A DNA stretch of 48,091 nt, from positions 1-48,091 of the forward strand of contig JAIQFZ010000020.1 of NCBI GenBank assembly GCA_020073015.1. Reading direction: 5' to 3'. Every line of letters begins with the position of its first letter. Position 1 is the stretch's first letter. The translations under genes were made by a program, and so were the position numbers. Positions 8,177 through 16,740 of this stretch are shown one piece after another. The DNA comes from Terriglobia bacterium. Its GTDB lineage: Bacteria > Acidobacteriota > Terriglobia > Terriglobales > Acidobacteriaceae. Under the pieces are notes generated by a model. It ran no database searches and was not told the origin of the DNA. It worked only from the letters and a program-made list of their open reading frames with translations.

Positions 8177-10912
8177 ATGATGGTACGCACGAAACTGGCA
8201 CTACACTTTCTGGTCCTTGCGATCGTCGCTGCGAGCGCCTGCGCGCAGCCTGCAGAAATCGATATCCCGTACCAGAAGTTTGTTCTCGAGAACGGTCTGA
8301 CCGTGATCGTGCACGAAGATCACAAGGCGCCGATCGTCGCGATCAACGTCTGGTACCACGTCGGTTCGAAAAACGAGAAGCCCGGAAAGACCGGATTCGC
8401 GCACCTGTTTGAGCACCTGATGTTCGGCGGCAGCGAGCACTCTGCCGGCCGCTACATCGACACCATGGAACGAATCGGCGCCACCGACCTGAATGGCACA
8501 ACGAATCCCGATCGCACGAACTACTTCCAAAACGTCCCGACCTCGGCCGTCGACCTTACCCTCTGGATGGAGTCCGACCGCATGGGGCACCTGCTGGGAG
8601 CACTCGACCAGAAAACCCTCGACTTGCAGCGGGGCGTGGTGCAGAACGAGAAGCGGCAGGGTGAGAACCAGCCCTACGGCGTGACACGGCAGTTGCTCAC
8701 CCAGAACACTTACCCCGCCGGGCATCCGTATTCATGGACGACGATCGGTGAGATGGCTGACCTTGATGCCGCCTCCATGAAGGATGTGCAGGAGTGGTTC
8801 AAAACGTATTACGGCCCTTCGAATGTTGTTTTGGTGCTGGCGGGCGACATCGATGCCAAGACGGCAAAAGAGAAAGTGGAGAAGTATTTCGGCGACATTC
8901 CGCCCGGCCCGCCTGTAGCCCATCACCAGGTTTGGATTGCAAAGATGTCCGGCACGCACCGGCAAGCGGTGCAAGATCGCGTCCCGCAAGCGCGAATCTA
9001 CAAGGTCTGGAACATTCCACAATACGGCAGTGCCGATGCGGACTATCTTGACTTAGTGAGCGATTGCCTGAGCTCGGGCAAGTCGTCGCGCTTCTACAAG
9101 CGCCTCGTGTATGACGATCAGATCGCAACTGACGCAGCGGCCTTCGTCGATCTGAGGGAAATCGGCGGGCAGTTCCGGGTGCAGGCCACCGCACGCCCCG
9201 GCCAGGATTTGACGCAGATCGAGAAGGAATTGGACGAGGAATTGTCGCGCTTCTCGAAAGACGGCCCGACGCCCGAAGAGATGCAGCGCGTCAAGGCGCA
9301 ATACCAGGCGAATTTCGTCCGCGGGATTGAGCGCATCGGAGGTTTCGGCGGCAAGTCTGACCGCCTGGCCCAGAGCCAGGTGTTTCGCGGCAGCCCCGAC
9401 GCTTACAAAGTCTCGCTAAAGCGGGTGCAGGACGCGACCGCCGATGATCTGAAATCGGCGGCCAACCGCTGGCTGTCCGACGGCGTCTACGTCCTCGAAG
9501 TGCATCCGTTCCCGGACTACAAAGCCGCGCCGACCGGCGCCGATCGCAGCAAAGCTCCCGAACCCTCGACCCCACCTGAGCTGAAGCTTCCCAAACTGCA
9601 ACGCGCCACCCTTTCTAACGGACTGAAAGTGATCCTCGCCGAGCGCCACCAGGTTCCGCTGGTCGATTTCACGCTGACATCCGACGCCGGATTCGCTGCC
9701 GATTCACTGGCCTCACCCGGAACCGCAAATCTGGCGATGCGGCTCCTCACCGACGGCACCAGCACTCGCAACGCGCTGCAGATCGATGACGAACTGCAGT
9801 TGCTCGGAGCGGAACTGCACGCATCCTCCAATCTCGATTCCTCGTTCGTCTCGCTCTCTGCGCTCAAGTCGAAACTCGATCCGTCGCTCAACTTGTTTTC
9901 CGACGTTGTCCTGAACGCATCGTTTCCGGACGCGGATTTCAAGCGCGAGCAAAAGCTTGCTCTGGCTGGAATCGAGCGCGAGCAAAATAACCCGACCACG
10001 GCCGCGTTGCGGGTTCTGCCCGCGCTGCTTTATGGAGCAGGCCACCCGTACTCGAACCCGCTCACCGGTTCGGGCACGAAAGAGAGTGTTTCCAGGCTGA
10101 CGCGCGAAGATCTCGTGAAGTTTCGCGAAACCTGGCTCCGTCCAAACAACTCGACGCTGATTGTGGTCGGCGACACGACGCTGGCGGAAATCACTCCCAA
10201 GCTTGAAAAGGCATTCGCCACCTGGAAAACCGGGAATGTCCCTCGCAAGAACGTAAAAAGCGTTCCTCTTGCGCCCAAGTCTGCGGTTTACCTCATCGAC
10301 AAGCCGGGAGCGCTGCAGTCCGTGATCGTGGCCGCAGAGGTCGCTCCTCCCACTGCTAACCCGAACGAAATTGCCATCAAAGCGATGAACGACGGCCTCG
10401 GAGGTCTGTTCGGCTCGCGTCTGAACATGAACCTGCGCGAGGACAAACACTGGTCGTACGGCGTCCGCAGCGTGCTTCGTGATGCGCGTGCCCAGCGGCC
10501 GTTCTTCACCATCGCGCCCGTGCAAACCGACAAGACCAAGGAGTCATTGGTCGAGGTCAACAAGGAACTTCGCGGAATCGTCAGTGACCACCCGATCGTC
10601 GCCGACGAACTCGCCAAGATCCAGGCGAACGAAACCCTGACGCTGCCCGGCTCGCGCGAAACGCTCGATGAGCTTGGCCAGTCCATCATCGACATCGTCC
10701 AATTTGGCCTGCCCGATGACTACTACGAGACCTACGCAGGAAAAGTCCGTGCGCTCAAAACGGTCGACGTAAATGAAGCCGCAAAAGAGGTCGTGCGCCC
10801 CGACAATCTCGTCTGGATCGTCGTCGGCGATCGCGCAAAAATCGAAAGCGGCGTGCGCGAGTTAGGTCTCGGTGAGTTGCACGTCATAGATGCCGACGGA
10901 AAGGCGAAGTAG
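8177..10912 (+). CDS. M16 family zinc metallopeptidase (pitrilysin-like), exported
   Basis: 911 aa. The ATG at 8177 (or 8180) is preceded by GGAGG at 8167-8171; the longer frame from 8138 is not supported. An N-terminal signal peptide (VRTKLALHFLVLAIVAASACA) predicts export to the periplasm. The inverted zinc motif HLFEH is at residues 76-80, and E158 in VVQNEKRQ is the expected third ligand, at the usual distance. The length fits two tandem M16 halves: the active one (about 35-450) and a second (about 475-890) that lacks HxxEH and is the non-catalytic half. Family members degrade peptides and small proteins. It appears monocistronic; a hairpin repeat follows 33 nt after the stop. Confidence 0.93.
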   Translation: MMVRTKLALHFLVLAIVAASACAQPAEIDIPYQKFVLENGLTVIVHEDHKAPIVAINVWYHVGSKNEKPGKTGFAHLFEHLMFGGSEHSAGRYIDTMERIGATDLNGTTNPDRTNYFQNVPTSAVDLTLWMESDRMGHLLGALDQKTLDLQRGVVQNEKRQGENQPYGVTRQLLTQNTYPAGHPYSWTTIGEMADLDAASMKDVQEWFKTYYGPSNVVLVLAGDIDAKTAKEKVEKYFGDIPPGPPVAHHQVWIAKMSGTHRQAVQDRVPQARIYKVWNIPQYGSADADYLDLVSDCLSSGKSSRFYKRLVYDDQIATDAAAFVDLREIGGQFRVQATARPGQDLTQIEKELDEELSRFSKDGPTPEEMQRVKAQYQANFVRGIERIGGFGGKSDRLAQSQVFRGSPDAYKVSLKRVQDATADDLKSAANRWLSDGVYVLEVHPFPDYKAAPTGADRSKAPEPSTPPELKLPKLQRATLSNGLKVILAERHQVPLVDFTLTSDAGFAADSLASPGTANLAMRLLTDGTSTRNALQIDDELQLLGAELHASSNLDSSFVSLSALKSKLDPSLNLFSDVVLNASFPDADFKREQKLALAGIEREQNNPTTAALRVLPALLYGAGHPYSNPLTGSGTKESVSRLTREDLVKFRETWLRPNNSTLIVVGDTTLAEITPKLEKAFATWKTGNVPRKNVKSVPLAPKSAVYLIDKPGALQSVIVAAEVAPPTANPNEIAIKAMNDGLGGLFGSRLNMNLREDKHWSYGVRSVLRDARAQRPFFTIAPVQTDKTKESLVEVNKELRGIVSDHPIVADELAKIQANETLTLPGSRETLDELGQSIIDIVQFGLPDDYYETYAGKVRALKTVDVNEAAKEVVRPDNLVWIVVGDRAKIESGVRELGLGELHVIDADGKAK

Positions 10913-10945
10913 CAACGCGGAGGTCGAGCAACGAGATCAGGGTAC

Positions 10946-10976
10946 CCCACTCATCGCGCACGTTGCGATGAGTGGG
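10946..10976. repeat. Perfect palindrome, 12-bp arms
   Basis: CCCACTCATCGC and GCGATGAGTGGG flank a 7-nt loop. It could stop transcription of the M16 gene, but there is no T-tract. A diverged copy lies at 11491-11520, so the VOC gene sits between two copies. Confidence 0.7.
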
Positions 10977-11001
10977 ATAGCCGCAAGCGAGGAAACTTCC
11001 G

Positions 11002-11424
11002 ATGGGCGGAGAGTCGCAGAACGCGAAGGATCAAAGGACGGCTGTAGCCCCAATGCTATCGGTCCGGAACGGGGCGAGGGCGATCGAGTTCTACAAGGCG
11101 GCGTTCGGAGCTGCCGAATTGTTCCGCATCGGCAACGATAGCGGAGCAGTGGTCGCTCGGCTGTCGGTTGGGAAAGACGAATTCTGGGTCGCTGACGAGT
11201 CTCCGGAACATTTGAATTTCAGCCCCGAGTCTCTTGGCGGTGGTACGGTGCGGATGGTGATGATCGTGACAGATCCGGATGCCGCTTTCGAGCGTGCCGT
11301 CACCACCGGAGCCACCGTCGTTTCGCCCGTCAGTGACCAGCCATACGGTTGGCGCGTAGGACGAATTGTCGATCCGTTCGGCCACCATTGGGAGATCGGC
11401 AAGCCCTTGGCTGAAGGCTCCTGA
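11002..11424 (+). CDS. VOC superfamily protein, PhnB/glyoxalase-like
   Basis: 140 aa. GAGG lies about 9 nt before the ATG. The N-terminal half carries the typical VOC pattern of a repeated small-molecule-binding protein (VRNGARAIEFYKAAFGAAE) and the C-terminal half has the usual ending VSDQPYGWRVGRIVDPFGHHWEIG. Such proteins bind metal and small substrates (glyoxalases, resistance proteins, dioxygenases, PhnB-like proteins); the substrate cannot be told from sequence. It is a single gene lying between two copies of a hairpin repeat. Confidence 0.88.
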   Translation: MGGESQNAKDQRTAVAPMLSVRNGARAIEFYKAAFGAAELFRIGNDSGAVVARLSVGKDEFWVADESPEHLNFSPESLGGGTVRMVMIVTDPDAAFERAVTTGATVVSPVSDQPYGWRVGRIVDPFGHHWEIGKPLAEGS

Positions 11425-11490
11425 GTTAAAGTCCGGCAACGACGACCTTCTCGATTGTCCGCTGCTTACTCAACTCTGCACTGGGCTGCC

Positions 11491-11520
11491 CGACTCATCG
11501 CGCACTCTGCAATGAGCGAG
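11491..11520. repeat. Diverged copy of the 10946 palindrome
   Basis: ACTCATCGCGCACTCTGCAA plus the following TGAG reproduces the first copy with mismatches; the arms CTCATCGC / GCAATGAG pair at 7 of 8 positions. It overlaps the last codons and stop of the TetR gene on the opposite strand, so the repeat encodes the end of that protein. Confidence 0.55.
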
Positions 11521-12142
11521 ATACCTCCACTCCGTGCAGCACCAGCCCGCAAAGCGCATCGGCAAAGCTTTCGTTGAGTTCGTCGTGCCGAATCAGAAAC
11601 CGCATATAGATCGGGCCGTACAGCGAGTCCAATGTGAGATCCATATCAATCCCAGCCGGCAATTCCCCGCGGTCGATCCCACGCTGCAGTGTGTGGTAGG
11701 CTTGCTGGCGCCTCGGCCACAAAAAGCGCTCGCGGAATGCGGCTATCAATTCCGGATCCGACTGCCCTCCACCCAGGAGTGCCGCCACCACCTTGCCGCG
11801 CTGGGACCGGAAAACCCGGATCAGTTGCCGCATCTGCAGGCTCATGTCCTTGTGCACCGAGCCCGTGTTTGGGAAGCGCAGTTCCTGGTCGGCACTTGCG
11901 GAGAACGCATCTGCGACCAGTGCGGCTTTGGTCGGCCACCAGCGGTACACCGTGGCCTTGCCGACGTCCGCGTCGGCTGCAATCGCTTCAATACTCAGTT
12001 GCGGGAAACCCGTCTCCTTCAGCAACTTCAGCGTGCTCCGCAGGATCGCCTGCCGCGATTCCTCGCTCCGCGGTCGCCCCGGCGCTCGTTTCCCGCCATT
12101 TCGGTTTCGCTCGAGGTTCCGTCGCTGCTCACTTTGTGCCAT
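11495..12142 (-). CDS. TetR/AcrR family transcriptional regulator
   Basis: 215 aa. An Arg-rich start leads into a TetR helix-turn-helix at about residues 30-78 (ILRSTLKLL...IAADADVGKATVYRWWPTKA); the rest is the ligand-binding/dimer domain. It is divergent from the RND efflux operon (109 nt between starts) and probably represses it and itself in response to a pump substrate. No Shine-Dalgarno is seen; a TATAAT box ends 11 nt before the ATG, so the leader would be only a few bases. The final residues (SRSLQSAR) are encoded by a repeat copy. Confidence 0.92.
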   Translation of the reverse strand: MAQSEQRRNLERNRNGGKRAPGRPRSEESRQAILRSTLKLLKETGFPQLSIEAIAADADVGKATVYRWWPTKAALVADAFSASADQELRFPNTGSVHKDMSLQMRQLIRVFRSQRGKVVAALLGGGQSDPELIAAFRERFLWPRRQQAYHTLQRGIDRGELPAGIDMDLTLDSLYGPIYMRFLIRHDELNESFADALCGLVLHGVEVSRSLQSAR

Positions 12143-12153
12143 AGCGAAAGTCT

Positions 12154-12159
12154 ATTATA
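12154..12159 (-). promoter_or_regulatory. Candidate -10 box for the TetR gene
   Basis: TATAAT on the minus strand, 11 nt before the ATG at 12142. No good -35 is seen 17-18 nt upstream; that position overlaps the palindrome at 12169-12185, which fits autorepression. Confidence 0.5.
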
Positions 12160-12168
12160 ATTTAAATC

Positions 12169-12185
12169 CGAAACGTACTGTTTTG
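12169..12185. promoter_or_regulatory. Candidate TetR operator
   Basis: CGAAACGTACTGTTTTG is an imperfect inverted repeat (AAAC / GTTT arms with a 5-nt centre) between the divergent TetR and RND genes. Position and form are typical of TetR operators. The assignment is inference. Confidence 0.4.
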
Positions 12186-12251
12186 AATCTACTGAGAAGT
12201 CTGTCAAGTCCAGTCCCAAGGGAGCGGCCAATCTAAGGCTCTCGCAAGTTT

Positions 12252-15200
12252 ATGTGGATTGTTTCCTTAGCCCTCCGACGCCCTTACACATTCGTGGTAA
12301 TGGCCCTGCTCATCCTCATTCTTACGCCCATCACCGTGCTGCGTACTCCGGTCGACATTTTCCCGGAGATTAATATCCCCGTCGTCAGCGTGGTCTGGAA
12401 CTACACCGGCCTGGCCCCCGGAGAGATGGCGGACCGGATCGTCACCAACTCCGAGCGCGGATTTACCGTCACCGTCAACGACGTCGAACACATGGAGTCG
12501 CAGTCGTTGAACGGAATCGCCGTCATCAAGATTTTTTTCCGGCCTTCCGTCAACATCCCCACCGCCCTTACCCAGGTCACGGCCATGTGTCAGACCATGC
12601 TGCGCACGCTCCCTCCCGGTACGTCTCCGCCGCTGGTCATCAATTACACGGCATCCACCACGCCCATCGTCCAGTTGGGCTTGAGCAGCAAGACTCTGCC
12701 CGAACAGCGGCTCTTCGATCTCGGGCAGAATTTTCTACGCACTCAACTCACCACCGTTCCGGGCGCAGCCACGCCCTATCCCTTTGGCGGAAAGCCGCGC
12801 CAGATCCAGGTCGACCTCGATTCCGCCAAGCTTCAGGCCTACGGACTGACCCCCGTTGACATCGTCAATGCCGTGGCCGCCCAAAACCTCATTCTCCCCT
12901 CCGGCACCACCAAGATCGGCCCGACGGAGTACAACGTCGAGATGAACGGCAATCCACAAACGGTTGCCGAACTGAACGACCTTCCGGTGAAGACCCTGAA
13001 CCGATCCACGCTCTACCTGCGCGATGTGGCTCATGTGCGTGACGGCTTCACTCCGCAAACCAACATCGTGCGGCAGGACGGTGTGCGCGGCGTCTTGATG
13101 TCGATTTTCAAGTTAGGCGGCTCGACGCTGACCATCGTCAATGGCGTCAAGGCCATGGTGCCGGTGGCCGCGCAGTCTCTGCCGCCGGAACTAACCATCC
13201 GCGCCTTGTTCGATCAATCCCTGTTTGTGCGCGCGTCGATCCAGGGTGTAGTGCACGAAGGCGTCATCGCCGCCTGCCTGACCGCGGCCATGATCCTGCT
13301 CTTTCTGGGCGACTGGCGCCCGACCCTCATCATCGCAATTTCCATCCCGCTGTCGATTTTCGTTTCCGTCATTCTGCTCAGCGCGCTCGGCCAGACCATC
13401 AACATCATGACCCTGGGAGGCCTGGCCCTTGCGGTCGGCATCCTCGTCGATGACGCCACCGTCACGATCGAAAATATCGAGCGCTACCTGGCCATGGGCA
13501 AAGACGTGAAGCAAGCCATTCTCGACGGTGCGCAGCAGATTGCCGTTCCCGCTTTCGTGTCCACGCTCTGCATTTGCATCGTGTTCGTGCCGATGTTCTT
13601 CCTCACCGGAGTGGCGAAGTTTCTCTTCGTCCCGCTGGCCGAAGCGGTCTGCTTTGCCATGCTCGCGTCTTACGTGTTGTCGCGAACCCTGGTCCCGACC
13701 CTGGTGATGCACATCATGCGCGGCCATGAGCACCGCCCCGCGGAACCGACAAATTTCCTCGCACGATTCCAGCGTGGATTCGAACGCCGCTTCGAGAACT
13801 TCCGCAGCGGCTACCAGCAATTACTGGAAGCCACAGTTGCACATCGCAGACTGTTCGCCCTCTGTTTCGTCGCTTTCTGTATTTTGTCAATGACTCTGGT
13901 TTTCTTTCTGGGAGAGGATTTCTTTCCGCAGGTGGACGCGGGTCTCCTCCGCCTGCACCTGCGCGCCCGCCCCGGCTTGCGGGTGGAAGAAACCGCGCGC
14001 CTGACGGACCAGGTAGAACAAGTGCTGCGCAGCGAGATTCCGAAAAACGAGCTGCAGACCATACTGGACAACATTGGCGTGCCCTACTCCGGCATCAATC
14101 TCTCCTACAGCAACTCCGGCGTGATTGGCACGAGCGACGCTGAGATTCTGATCTCGCTCAATCCCGAGCATCATCATCCAACCGCCCAATACATTCGCCA
14201 CCTTCGCCGCGAGTTGCCCGCGCGTTTCCCGGGCGTCGAATTCTTCTTCCAGCCCGCCGACATCGTGTCTCAGATTCTCAACTTCGGGTTGCCCGCCCCG
14301 GTCGACATCCAGGTGGTCGGCGCTGACATGCGCTCCAATTACGACATCGCCCAGAGAATCTCAAACCAGATCCGCCAGATTCCCGGTGCCGCCGACGTCC
14401 ACGTGCAGCAGATGATGGGTCTTCCCACTCTCTATCTGGATATGGATCGCACTCGGATCAATCAAGTCGGATTGAATGCTCGCGACGTCGCCCAGAGCGT
14501 CCTCATCAGTCTCAGCGGCAGCTTCCAGACGTCGCCGAATTTCTGGCTCAACCCCAAAAATGGTGTTACCTATCCCATCGCCATTCAAAGCCCGCAGTAC
14601 CGCATGACGTCGGTTCAGGACTTGATGAACACGCCCGTCAATAGTTCCACGGCGAGCGCGCCGCAAGTCCTGGGCAATCTTGCCCAACTCAGTCCTGCGG
14701 CCCGCCCTGCGGTTGTGAACCACTACAACGTGCAGCCGGTGATTGATGTTTATGCCAGCACCCAGGGCCGGGATCTGGGCGGTGTTGCCGCTGACATCAT
14801 GAAAACGCTGCAGCCATTCCAGGACCACCTGCCTCGCGGAACCCGCATCGTGGTTCGAGGGCAGATCGAAACCATGCGCTCCTCCTTCTTCGGGCTCGGT
14901 GTCGGGCTCCTGATGGCGATCGTGCTCGTCTATCTGCTGATTGTCGTCAACTTTCAATCCTGGCTCGATCCGTTCATCATCATCACCGCCTTGCCCGGAG
15001 CGCTGGCCGGGATCTGCTGGATGCTGCTTATTACGCGCACCACGCTCAACGTTCCATCTTTGACGGGAGCCGTCATGTGCATGGGCGTTGCCACCGCGAA
15101 TTCGATTTTGCTGGTTTCCTTTGCCCGTGAGCGCATGGACCAGGGCGTGCCCGCCATTCAGGCTGTGCTCGAAGCCGGTTTCACGCGCATGCGGCCGGTG

Positions 15201-15404
15201 CTGATGACCGCGCTCGCCATGATCATCGGCATGATCCCGATGGCGCTGGGATTCGGAGAGGGCGGCGAGCAGAATGCACCGCTTGGCCGCGCCGTGATCG
15301 GCGGGCTGTTCTTTGCCACGGTCGCCACTTTATTTTTTGTGCCGAGCGTTTTTGCCATCATTCACGGCCGCCGCCAAGCGCCACTGCAGGAGGAGCAGGA
15401 ATGA
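12252..15404 (+). CDS. RND efflux pump inner-membrane transporter (AcrB/MdtC-like)
   Basis: 1050 aa, the normal RND length. TM1 is at about residues 10-30, a large periplasmic loop follows, TM2-6 lie at about 335-490, and the pattern is repeated in the second half with helices near 880-1040. The proton-relay pair is D400-D401 in GILVDDATVTIEN. It works in the inner membrane as part of a tripartite pump; the membrane-fusion protein and outer-membrane factor follow in the same direction. It is less similar to the two later RND pumps than they are to each other, so it probably exports a different set of compounds. It is divergent from the TetR gene. No strong ribosome site is visible before the ATG. 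Confidence 0.95.
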   Translation: MWIVSLALRRPYTFVVMALLILILTPITVLRTPVDIFPEINIPVVSVVWNYTGLAPGEMADRIVTNSERGFTVTVNDVEHMESQSLNGIAVIKIFFRPSVNIPTALTQVTAMCQTMLRTLPPGTSPPLVINYTASTTPIVQLGLSSKTLPEQRLFDLGQNFLRTQLTTVPGAATPYPFGGKPRQIQVDLDSAKLQAYGLTPVDIVNAVAAQNLILPSGTTKIGPTEYNVEMNGNPQTVAELNDLPVKTLNRSTLYLRDVAHVRDGFTPQTNIVRQDGVRGVLMSIFKLGGSTLTIVNGVKAMVPVAAQSLPPELTIRALFDQSLFVRASIQGVVHEGVIAACLTAAMILLFLGDWRPTLIIAISIPLSIFVSVILLSALGQTINIMTLGGLALAVGILVDDATVTIENIERYLAMGKDVKQAILDGAQQIAVPAFVSTLCICIVFVPMFFLTGVAKFLFVPLAEAVCFAMLASYVLSRTLVPTLVMHIMRGHEHRPAEPTNFLARFQRGFERRFENFRSGYQQLLEATVAHRRLFALCFVAFCILSMTLVFFLGEDFFPQVDAGLLRLHLRARPGLRVEETARLTDQVEQVLRSEIPKNELQTILDNIGVPYSGINLSYSNSGVIGTSDAEILISLNPEHHHPTAQYIRHLRRELPARFPGVEFFFQPADIVSQILNFGLPAPVDIQVVGADMRSNYDIAQRISNQIRQIPGAADVHVQQMMGLPTLYLDMDRTRINQVGLNARDVAQSVLISLSGSFQTSPNFWLNPKNGVTYPIAIQSPQYRMTSVQDLMNTPVNSSTASAPQVLGNLAQLSPAARPAVVNHYNVQPVIDVYASTQGRDLGGVAADIMKTLQPFQDHLPRGTRIVVRGQIETMRSSFFGLGVGLLMAIVLVYLLIVVNFQSWLDPFIIITALPGALAGICWMLLITRTTLNVPSLTGAVMCMGVATANSILLVSFARERMDQGVPAIQAVLEAGFTRMRPVLMTALAMIIGMIPMALGFGEGGEQNAPLGRAVIGGLFFATVATLFFVPSVFAIIHGRRQAPLQEEQE

Positions 15405-15415
15405 TGAGAGCTATT

Positions 15416-15441
15416 GGTAGAGACGCGGCTTGCCGCGTCTC
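15416..15441. repeat. Palindromic repeat, GACGCGG type, copy 1
   Basis: GGTAG is followed by a hairpin with arms GAGACGCGG / CCGCGTCTC and a CTTG loop (15420-15441). The copy at 25902-25927 matches at 25 of 26 positions in the same orientation. It lies between the RND gene and the fusion-protein gene and may weaken read-through. Confidence 0.7.
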
Positions 15442-15507
15442 CCACATTTGTGAGAAAGGTAACTTTTCGCAAGCACACGCTGCGACCCGAATTCGTTGGA
15501 GATTCCT

Positions 15508-16740
15508 ATGCCCGTAGAACAACCTGGCACCGCGCAAACGGAACCCCGCCGCACCGATCCACACCTTGAGCGCTCCCCCGATCTGCCCCCGGCGCCTGCC
15601 GGCAGAGCCAAGATCCTGGTAGGCGCCGTGCTCCTGGTTCTCGTCACGGCGGGCACCGTTACTTTTCTTTCCAGAAAAAACGAAGCCGATGCCCTCGCGA
15701 AAGAGACGGAGGCGATTTCCATTCCCACCGTCGCCGTCGTGCAGCCAGAGGTCGAGCCTGGTAACGATGAACTCGTGCTCCCCGGAAACCTGCAGGCCTT
15801 TGAAGAGTCCCCGATCTTTGCCCGCACCAATGGTTATCTGGTGCGCTGGTACAAAGACATCGGCAGCCAGATTCAGAAAGGCGAGTTGCTGGCCAACATC
15901 GACACGCCGGAAGTTGATCAGGAACTTTCACAAGCGCGAGCCGGCCGCGAGCAGATCAAAGCCCAACTGGAGCTCGCCAAGATTTCCGCGGATCGCTGGG
16001 CCAATCTGCGCAAGACCGACGCTGTTTCCCAGCAGGAAGCAGACCAGCAAGCGAGCGGCTACCAACAGGCGCAGGCCAACCTTGCCGCGGCAGACGCGAA
16101 TGTTCGCCGGCTCGAACAACTCGAGTCCTTCAAGAACGTGTACGCGCCGTTTTCCGGCGTACTGACCCGGCGCAATGTTGATCCGGGCGCGCTCATTAAT
16201 TCCGGGGCCGGGGCAACGGGAAAAGAGCTTTTCGATATCGCTCGCGTCGATCCTCTCCGCGTTTACGTCAGTGTTCCGCAGGCTTATGCGCCGACCATGA
16301 AAGCGGGAATGAAAGCAGCCATTACGCTCCAGGAATTTCCTGGCCAGAAATTTCTCGGCGCCATTGCACGTACCGCCGATGCCATTGACCCCTCGACCCG
16401 CACCCTGCTCACCGAAGTGGACGTGCCGAACAAAGGTGGCAAGCTTCTTCCCGGTTCCTTCGGGCAGGTGCATTTCGCAACCGGAACGAATGTCCCCAGG
16501 ATTACCATTCCCGTCAATACCATGCTCTTCCGCGCTGAAGGCACGCGCGTCGCGGTTGTGGATAAAGACGGAAAAGTCTGGTTTCATCCCATCACGATTG
16601 GGCGCGACTTCGGCGCCACCATCGAAATCCTCGGCGGTATCGACCAGAACGATGAAATCATCATCAACCCCTCCGACTCGCTGGAAGAAGGCCAGCAGGT
16701 TCACGTCACTAAGCCAACCGACGGAGGGCAGCGCTCGTGA
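15508..16740 (+). CDS. RND efflux periplasmic membrane-fusion protein (HlyD/AcrA family)
   Basis: 410 aa. The ATG at 15508 has GGAG 6 nt upstream; a TTG at 15496 is rejected because it lies in that site. One N-terminal membrane anchor (about residues 34-54, AKILVGAVLLVLVTAG) follows a Pro-rich cytoplasmic tail. After it come a lipoyl/barrel-sandwich domain (about 85-120 and 190-225), an alpha-helical coiled hairpin (about 130-190) and beta-barrel domains. It links the RND pump to the outer-membrane factor. Its stop overlaps the next start by 4 nt, with GGAGGG before it, so the two are coupled. Confidence 0.93.
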   Translation: MPVEQPGTAQTEPRRTDPHLERSPDLPPAPAGRAKILVGAVLLVLVTAGTVTFLSRKNEADALAKETEAISIPTVAVVQPEVEPGNDELVLPGNLQAFEESPIFARTNGYLVRWYKDIGSQIQKGELLANIDTPEVDQELSQARAGREQIKAQLELAKISADRWANLRKTDAVSQQEADQQASGYQQAQANLAAADANVRRLEQLESFKNVYAPFSGVLTRRNVDPGALINSGAGATGKELFDIARVDPLRVYVSVPQAYAPTMKAGMKAAITLQEFPGQKFLGAIARTADAIDPSTRTLLTEVDVPNKGGKLLPGSFGQVHFATGTNVPRITIPVNTMLFRAEGTRVAVVDKDGKVWFHPITIGRDFGATIEILGGIDQNDEIIINPSDSLEEGQQVHVTKPTDGGQRS

